Assembly (NCBI GenBank): GCA_944323495.1
Contig: CALUSZ010000059.1
Location: 1-11,430, forward strand
DNA: 11,430 nt
Direction of reading: 5' to 3'
Origin: Candidatus Gastranaerophilales bacterium
GTDB lineage: Bacteria > Cyanobacteriota > Vampirovibrionia > Gastranaerophilales > Gastranaerophilaceae
The translations under genes were made by a program, and so were the position numbers. Each line of letters opens with the position of its first letter. Position 1 is the first letter of the stretch. Below are positions 9,033 through 11,430 of this stretch, one piece after another. The notes beneath the pieces are model-generated. The model did no database searches, had not been told where the DNA came from, and saw only the letters and a list, made by a program, of their open reading frames with translations.

Positions 9033-10091
9033 TTATATTCCCATTGCTTTTAATACGTCTTTTATATCTGCTGATGTCTTTTTAACATCAGCATTTGAAT
9101 ATTTTATTGCATTATCAGGGTCTTTCAATCCGTTTCCTGTAAGAATACAAACAATATCAGCACCTTCTTTTACTAGACCTTGTGAATGTGCCTGAATCAG
9201 ACCTGCAACAGATGCAGCGCTCGCCGGCTCGCAAAGGATACCTTCAGAAGATGCGAGCATTTTATACGCTTCTACAATTTTTTCATCACTTACACAGCCT
9301 ATTCTTCCGTTGCTTTCATCTCTTGCAGCTTCTGCCTGTTTCCAGCTTGCAGGGTTTCCGATACGTATTGCAGTCGCAAGAGTTTCCGGTTTCATAATCC
9401 TTTCTCCGCGTACGATTGCAGCAGCACCTTCTGCTTCATAGCCCATCATCTGCGGTAACTTTTTGATACTGCCTTCTGCATAATACTCTTTGTAACCTTT
9501 CCAATATGCTGTGATATTACCGGCATTACCAACAGGGATAAAATGATATTCAGGAGCTTTACCTAAAGCATCACAAATCTCAAATGCTCCGGTCTTTTGA
9601 CCTTCTATTCTATACGGGTTAACCGAATTAACAAGGGTAATCGGGTGGGTTGCAGAAATTTTTCTTACACATTCCAAAGCCTCGTCAAAATTCCCCTGAA
9701 TTGCGATAATTTCCGCACCATACATCATTGCCTGCGAAAGTTTTCCAAGAGCAATATACCCGTCAGGTATAAGTACAAAAGTTTTAATTCCGGCTTTTGC
9801 ACCATACGCTGCAGCAGAAGCAGAAGTGTTTCCGGTTGATGCACAAATAATAGCCCCCGCTCCTTCTTCCTTTGCTTTTGTTACAGCCATCGTCATTCCG
9901 CGGTCTTTAAAACTGCCGGTCGGATTCGAACCTTCAAACTTTAAATAAATGTTAGCTTCCAAGCCGATTTTTTTTGCTAAATTATCTGCTTTTATTAGCG
10001 GAGTATTGCCTTCATTTAAAGTTACAACCGGTGTAGAATCGTTGACCGGAAGATATTTTCTGTACCTGTTAATCAAACCTTGATAATACAT
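9033..10091 (-). CDS. thrC: Threonine synthase (ThrC)
   Basis: ThrC is a pyridoxal-phosphate enzyme that converts O-phosphohomoserine to threonine. From the ATG at 10091 the product is 352 residues, the usual length of the shorter threonine synthases. Motifs are [10 protein letters not shown] (substrate region), [11 protein letters not shown] with the cofactor lysine at 62, [31 protein letters not shown] (phosphate pocket), and [11 protein letters not shown] near the end. An open frame continues 27 codons upstream to 10172, but the extension would span the predicted promoter and has no homology, whereas GAGAGG lies nine bases before 10091. It is the first gene of the thrC-proB-pxpA-yvcK-panB operon. 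hom and thrB are not here. Confidence 0.96.
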   Translation of the reverse strand: MYYQGLINRYRKYLPVNDSTPVVTLNEGNTPLIKADNLAKKIGLEANIYLKFEGSNPTGSFKDRGMTMAVTKAKEEGAGAIICASTGNTSASAAAYGAKAGIKTFVLIPDGYIALGKLSQAMMYGAEIIAIQGNFDEALECVRKISATHPITLVNSVNPYRIEGQKTGAFEICDALGKAPEYHFIPVGNAGNITAYWKGYKEYYAEGSIKKLPQMMGYEAEGAAAIVRGERIMKPETLATAIRIGNPASWKQAEAARDESNGRIGCVSDEKIVEAYKMLASSEGILCEPASAASVAGLIQAHSQGLVKEGADIVCILTGNGLKDPDNAIKYSNADVKKTSADIKDVLKAMGI

Positions 10092-10100
10092 ATATGGAAT

Positions 10101-10106
10101 CCTCTC
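10101..10106 (-). promoter_or_regulatory. Ribosome binding site fixing the thrC start
   Basis: GAGAGG on the minus strand sits nine bases before the ATG at 10091. It favours that start over the longer in-frame extension to 10172. Confidence 0.7.
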
Positions 10107-10116
10107 TTTTCTTTTG

Positions 10117-10146
10117 AATATACCACAACTCCGGTTAAAAATACAA
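10117..10146 (-). promoter_or_regulatory. Putative promoter of the thrC operon
   Basis: On the minus strand TTGTAT (10146-10141) and TATATT (10122-10117) are 18 bases apart. The predicted start near 10110 gives a leader of about 20 bases, which leaves no room for a riboswitch or attenuator downstream of it. The -35 match is imperfect, so this is a moderate call. Confidence 0.5.
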
Positions 10147-10201
10147 ATAAAAAGACAGTCCGTCTCCGCCAAGCTGCGTCTATTAATTTATTTAGCTAAA
10201 G

Positions 10202-10216
10202 CCCGCGTTGTGCGGG
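10202..10216. repeat. Short GC hairpin upstream of the thrC promoter
   Basis: CCCGC-GTTGT-GCGGG is a five-base-pair stem in otherwise AT-rich DNA. On the minus strand it is followed only by CTTTAG, so it is at best a weak second leftward terminator. It lies between the leftward terminator at 10229 and the thrC promoter. Confidence 0.4.
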
Positions 10217-10228
10217 GAAATTTGCATT

Positions 10229-10253
10229 AAAAAAGAGGCTTAATTAAGCCTCT
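10229..10253 (-). terminator. Leftward intrinsic terminator upstream of thrC
   Basis: AGAGGCTTAATTAAGCCTCT (10234-10253) is a perfect palindrome, followed on the minus strand by six T (10234-10229). On the plus strand no T-run follows, so it works leftward only. It would end any minus-strand transcript arising in 10254-10490 before the thrC promoter. Confidence 0.75.
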
Positions 10254-10311
10254 AATGATTAAATCTGGAGCGAACAGTCCTCTGAGCAAGAGGCTCAGGT
10301 TGTTTTAACAT
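10252..10311 (-). CDS. Possible 19-aa peptide, or part of a structured RNA
   Basis: An ATG at 10311 opens MLKQPEPLAQRTVRSRFNH and stops at a TAG that forms the first bases of the leftward terminator palindrome. GAGAG lies about eight bases before the ATG. The peptide is basic (three Arg, one Lys, one His) with no run of Thr or Ile codons, so it does not look like a classic thr-operon attenuation leader, and the thrC promoter lies downstream of the terminator. The same bases form stems (10282-10298 and 10266-10339), so the open frame may be accidental to an RNA gene. No family recognised. Confidence 0.25.
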   Translation of the reverse strand: MLKQPEPLAQRTVRSRFNH

Positions 10312-10339
10312 GCCGATAACTCTCTGGTTTCAACCTCCA
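10264..10339. other. Cluster of competing stems, possible structured RNA
   Basis: Several complementary segments pack into 76 bases: TGGAG (10266-10270) with CTCCA (10335-10339), AGGTTG (10297-10302) with CAACCT (10331-10336), CTGAGC (10282-10287) with GCTCAG (10293-10298), and CCTCT (10279-10283) with AGAGG (10289-10293). Some of these share bases and cannot form together, as in a switching RNA. On the minus strand this lies directly before a terminator. I do not recognise it as a tRNA, tmRNA, SRP, RNase P or 6S RNA. Whether it is transcribed cannot be told from sequence. Confidence 0.35.
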
Positions 10340-10345
10340 ATTAGT

Positions 10346-10381
10346 ATAAATCCCTGTTTTTGTTAAATAACAGGGATTTAT
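10346..10381. repeat. Strong 13-bp hairpin without U-run
   Basis: ATAAATCCCTGTT (10346-10358) and AACAGGGATTTAT (10369-10381) form a perfect 13-base-pair stem with a 10-base loop. Neither strand has a following T-run, so it is not a standard terminator. Its core CCCTG/CAGGG recurs in the next hairpin at 10430-10458. Confidence 0.7.
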
Positions 10382-10382
10382 G

Positions 10383-10484
10383 CATAGATGAGTGCCGTAG
10401 GACCTTTTCTGTGTAAGCATTCTAGTATTAATTCCCTGCTAAGAAAAAACAGGGAATTTTTTAATACTGAAACCCTCATCTATG
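10383..10484. repeat. Nested 102-base inverted-repeat element
   Basis: CATAGATGAG (10383-10392) and CTCATCTATG (10475-10484) are perfect inverted repeats enclosing a second pair, AGTATTAA (10424-10431) with TTAATACT (10461-10468), which in turn encloses TTCCCTG (10432-10438) with CAGGGAA (10450-10456). The 31 bases between the outer and inner left arms are unpaired in this model. This could be a folded RNA or a small mobile-element remnant. No target-site duplication is obvious. Confidence 0.55.
10430..10462 (+). terminator. Rightward intrinsic terminator upstream of hipBA
   Basis: AATTCCCTG (10430-10438) and CAGGGAATT (10450-10458) form a stem with an 11-base A-rich loop, and six T follow on the plus strand (10457-10462). 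It has no annotated plus-strand gene immediately upstream, so it either ends an unannotated RNA or shields the hipBA promoter from readthrough. The stem alone is modestly stable but is extended by the outer arms described for the nested repeat. Confidence 0.55.
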
Positions 10485-10486
10485 AA

Positions 10487-10510
10487 AAATATTCCCGTAT
10501 GGGAATATTT
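10487..10510. promoter_or_regulatory. HipB-type operator O1
   Basis: A 24-base palindrome with the core TATTCCCGTATGGGAATA and one mismatched pair beside the centre. It resembles E. coli HipB operators (TATCC-N8-GGATA) in length and arrangement but with TATTCC half-site ends. It is the most distal of three copies, centred about 64 bases upstream of the -35 box. Confidence 0.75.
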
Positions 10511-10536
10511 CACCATTTTTATTTTATTTTTTATCT

Positions 10537-10558
10537 ATTATTCCCGTTCGGGAATAAT
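10537..10558. promoter_or_regulatory. HipB-type operator O2
   Basis: A 22-base palindrome with the core TTATTCCCGTTCGGGAATAA, broken only at the central pair. It ends four bases before the -35 box of the hipBA promoter, so a bound repressor would sit next to RNA polymerase. Confidence 0.78.
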
Positions 10559-10561
10559 TAC

Positions 10562-10589
10562 TTGACAATCACAAGAAAGAGTATATAAT
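10562..10589 (+). promoter_or_regulatory. hipBA promoter
   Basis: TTGACA (10562-10567) and TATAAT (10584-10589) are both perfect consensus, 16 bases apart. The start should fall near 10596, inside operator O3, which gives a leader of about 20 bases. The arrangement implies strong expression that is autorepressed by HipB. Confidence 0.88.
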
Positions 10590-10608
10590 ATTCCTGTACG
10601 GTAATATT
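10587..10608. promoter_or_regulatory. HipB-type operator O3 over the transcription start
   Basis: A 22-base imperfect palindrome with core TATTCCTGTACGGTAATA, two mismatched pairs relative to perfect symmetry. It overlaps the last bases of the -10 box and the predicted start, so binding would block initiation directly. Being the weakest match, it may be filled last. Confidence 0.75.
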
Positions 10609-10617
10609 TAGGTGAAT

Positions 10618-10827
10618 ATGATAATAAAATCTGCCCAAGATATAGGAAAAATAGTCAAAGAAGCTCGCAAAAAACAAAATTTTACACAAGTGCAGCTTGC
10701 CCAGCTTTCTAACGTCGGAACGCGCTTTTTGTCTGATTTAGAGAATGGTAAACCGACTTGTGAAATTGATAAAGTAATAAAAGTTCTGGCAAATTTAGGC
10801 ATAAAATTAGAGGTAAATAATGGTTAA
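10618..10827 (+). CDS. hipB: HipB-like antitoxin, Xre-family DNA-binding protein
   Basis: The product is 69 residues from the ATG at 10618. A GTG two codons earlier is in frame, but AGGTGA just before the ATG fits a ribosome binding site. The helix-turn-helix is clear: FTQVQLAQLSNVGTRFLSDLE (22-42), followed by NGKPTCEIDKVIKVLANLGIKLEV, the typical ending of the short y4mF/HipB subfamily. In the E. coli system HipB dimers bind operator DNA and hold the kinase HipA inactive. The gene is preceded by three operator-like palindromes and overlaps hipA by eight bases, so it should both repress its own promoter and neutralise the toxin. Confidence 0.93.
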   Translation: MIIKSAQDIGKIVKEARKKQNFTQVQLAQLSNVGTRFLSDLENGKPTCEIDKVIKVLANLGIKLEVNNG

Positions 10828-11430
10828 AGAGCTCTCAGTAAGGTTGTATGGTTTGCAGGTCGGAGTTTTAAGACTTGTAAACGGTAAAATGGAATTCACG
10901 TATAATGAGGGGGTACAAAATCAGATTTCCTTAAGTTTGCCTCTTCAGAGAGAACCGTTTAAAGAAAAAGCCTGCAGGGCTTTTTTCGGAGGGTTGCTGC
11001 CGGAAAATACCAATATGCGTGAATTGTTGGCTAAAAAATATAATATTAACGTTAATGATGATTTTAAGCTTTTAAAAGAAATCGGGCGGGATTGTGCGGG
11101 TGCGCTTTCTTTCCATGAGATGGAAGAGCCGCAAAATCATTACCAAATGATAAAAATAGAAGGCTCGATTTTGTCTGAGGGCGAATTAAAAAAATATTTG
11201 GAAGAACTTCCTTATCGCCCGTATTTAGGGAAAAGATTATCGCTTGCCGGTGTTCAGGAAAAAACGGCAGTTTGTGTTATTGATGATAAAATTGCACTGC
11301 CGGATGACGATGTTCCAACAACCCATATAATTAAAACTGCTCTGCCAAAATATAGCCAATCTATACAAAACGAATATCTTTGTATGAAAGCTGCAAAAGA
11401 GATGGGACTTGATGTTGCCGAAGTTGAAAT
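10820..11430 (+). CDS. hipA: HipA-like Ser/Thr kinase toxin, 3' end cut off by window
   Basis: HipA kinases of toxin-antitoxin systems phosphorylate a tRNA synthetase (GltX in E. coli) and drive growth arrest and persistence. The first 203 of about 440 residues are present. The N-terminal subdomain shows VRLYGLQVGVL, SLSLPL, FFGGLLPEN and LLKEIGRDCAGAL. LSLAGVQEKTAV (from residue 140) is the ATP-binding P-loop, with Ser141 aligning with the inhibitory autophosphorylation serine (Ser150) of E. coli HipA. PTTHIIK and QNEYLCMKAAKEMGLDVAE follow. AGAGGT five bases before the ATG lies in the end of hipB. The N-terminal domain is joined to the kinase, so this is a two-gene HipBA rather than a three-gene HipBST locus. 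Active-site Asp residues lie beyond the window, so activity cannot be judged. Confidence 0.93.
   Translation, partial: MVKELSVRLYGLQVGVLRLVNGKMEFTYNEGVQNQISLSLPLQREPFKEKACRAFFGGLLPENTNMRELLAKKYNINVNDDFKLLKEIGRDCAGALSFHEMEEPQNHYQMIKIEGSILSEGELKKYLEELPYRPYLGKRLSLAGVQEKTAVCVIDDKIALPDDDVPTTHIIKTALPKYSQSIQNEYLCMKAAKEMGLDVAEVE

Noticed and set aside
10092..10172. 27-codon N-terminal extension of thrC
   Set aside because: It covers the predicted promoter and has no threonine synthase homology. A proper ribosome binding site supports the start at 10091.
10092..10345. T-box, Thr attenuator or riboswitch controlling thrC
   Set aside because: No T-box GGTGG/ACC signature and no run of Thr or Ile codons is present. 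The predicted thrC promoter lies downstream of the terminator, so this leader would not be on the thrC mRNA.
10254..10345. 6S, 5S, tRNA or tmRNA gene
   Set aside because: Short resemblances (for example ATGCCGA as in 5S, and CAGTCC-CTGAGC as in 6S) are not supported by the overall fold or length, and there is no T-loop GTTCGA motif.
10383..10484. Hammerhead ribozyme, suggested by GATGAG and GAAAC segments
   Set aside because: The invariant CUGAUGA core is absent (TAGATGA instead), and the three-stem topology with the cleavage triplet cannot be assembled.
10388..10588. 66-codon plus-strand open frame upstream of hipB
   Set aside because: It starts inside an inverted repeat and runs through a terminator, two operators and the hipBA promoter. 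No ribosome binding site is visible. Its hydrophobic look comes from T-rich spacer DNA.
10608..10802. 64-codon minus-strand open frame antisense to hipB
   Set aside because: hipB has clear family motifs and expression signals. The reverse frame has neither.
10820..11430. Three-gene HipBST arrangement
   Set aside because: The N-terminal subdomain and the kinase P-loop are in one continuous frame, so this is the classical two-gene HipBA form.

Overview
This window reads like a chromosomal segment of an AT-rich bacterium with tightly packed genes. My best guess at its identity is a non-photosynthetic gut relative of cyanobacteria (Gastranaerophilales/Melainabacteria type). That is inference from the base composition, the gene assortment (a short-form S-adenosylhomocysteine hydrolase next to glmS, and a YvcK protein carrying two N-terminal membrane segments) and a pair of small membrane proteins with a shared WIWG domain. 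No rRNA or tRNA is present to anchor the taxonomy.

Layout. Bases 1-3124 (+ strand) hold the 3' part of glmS (amino-sugar and cell-wall precursor synthesis), an unreported-looking 54-codon gene that exactly fills the gap, and ahcY (S-adenosylhomocysteine hydrolase). A perfect palindrome at 3128-3172 acts as a shared terminator between ahcY and the converging minus-strand genes. Bases 3181-4829 (- strand) hold two co-oriented membrane proteins that share one domain (FNWGAF...WIWG...KGN.WA...WQ..E.F). The larger one also has a DUF805-like N-terminus and a soluble C-terminal tail. A good promoter (TTTACA-N17-TATAAT) precedes them.

Bases 4894-10091 (- strand) form one compact biosynthetic operon, read in the order thrC, proB, pxpA-like, yvcK, panB. 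It covers threonine synthase, glutamate 5-kinase, a LamB/YcsF (5-oxoprolinase subunit A-like) protein, the YvcK/CofD-like cell-envelope and carbon-flux factor, and ketopantoate hydroxymethyltransferase. Intergenic gaps are 1, 48, 3 and 4 bases, and several ribosome binding sites lie inside the end of the preceding gene, so translational coupling is likely. A leftward promoter lies just before thrC.

Bases 10092-10617 hold no clear large gene but are dense with structure: the thrC promoter, a GC hairpin, a leftward terminator abutting a possible 19-codon ORF, several competing stems, two look-alike CCCTG/CAGGG hairpins, a nested 102-base inverted repeat and a rightward terminator. The region then becomes the control region of a hipBA toxin-antitoxin operon: three near-perfect palindromes centred 49 and 50 bases apart around a consensus sigma-70 promoter. 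Bases 10618-11430 (+ strand) hold hipB (DNA-binding antitoxin) and the first 203 codons of hipA (Ser/Thr kinase toxin), which runs off the end of the window.

The most interesting parts are the 10200-10490 structured block, which I cannot assign to a known RNA family by eye, the evenly spaced triple-operator hipBA promoter, and the WIWG membrane protein pair.
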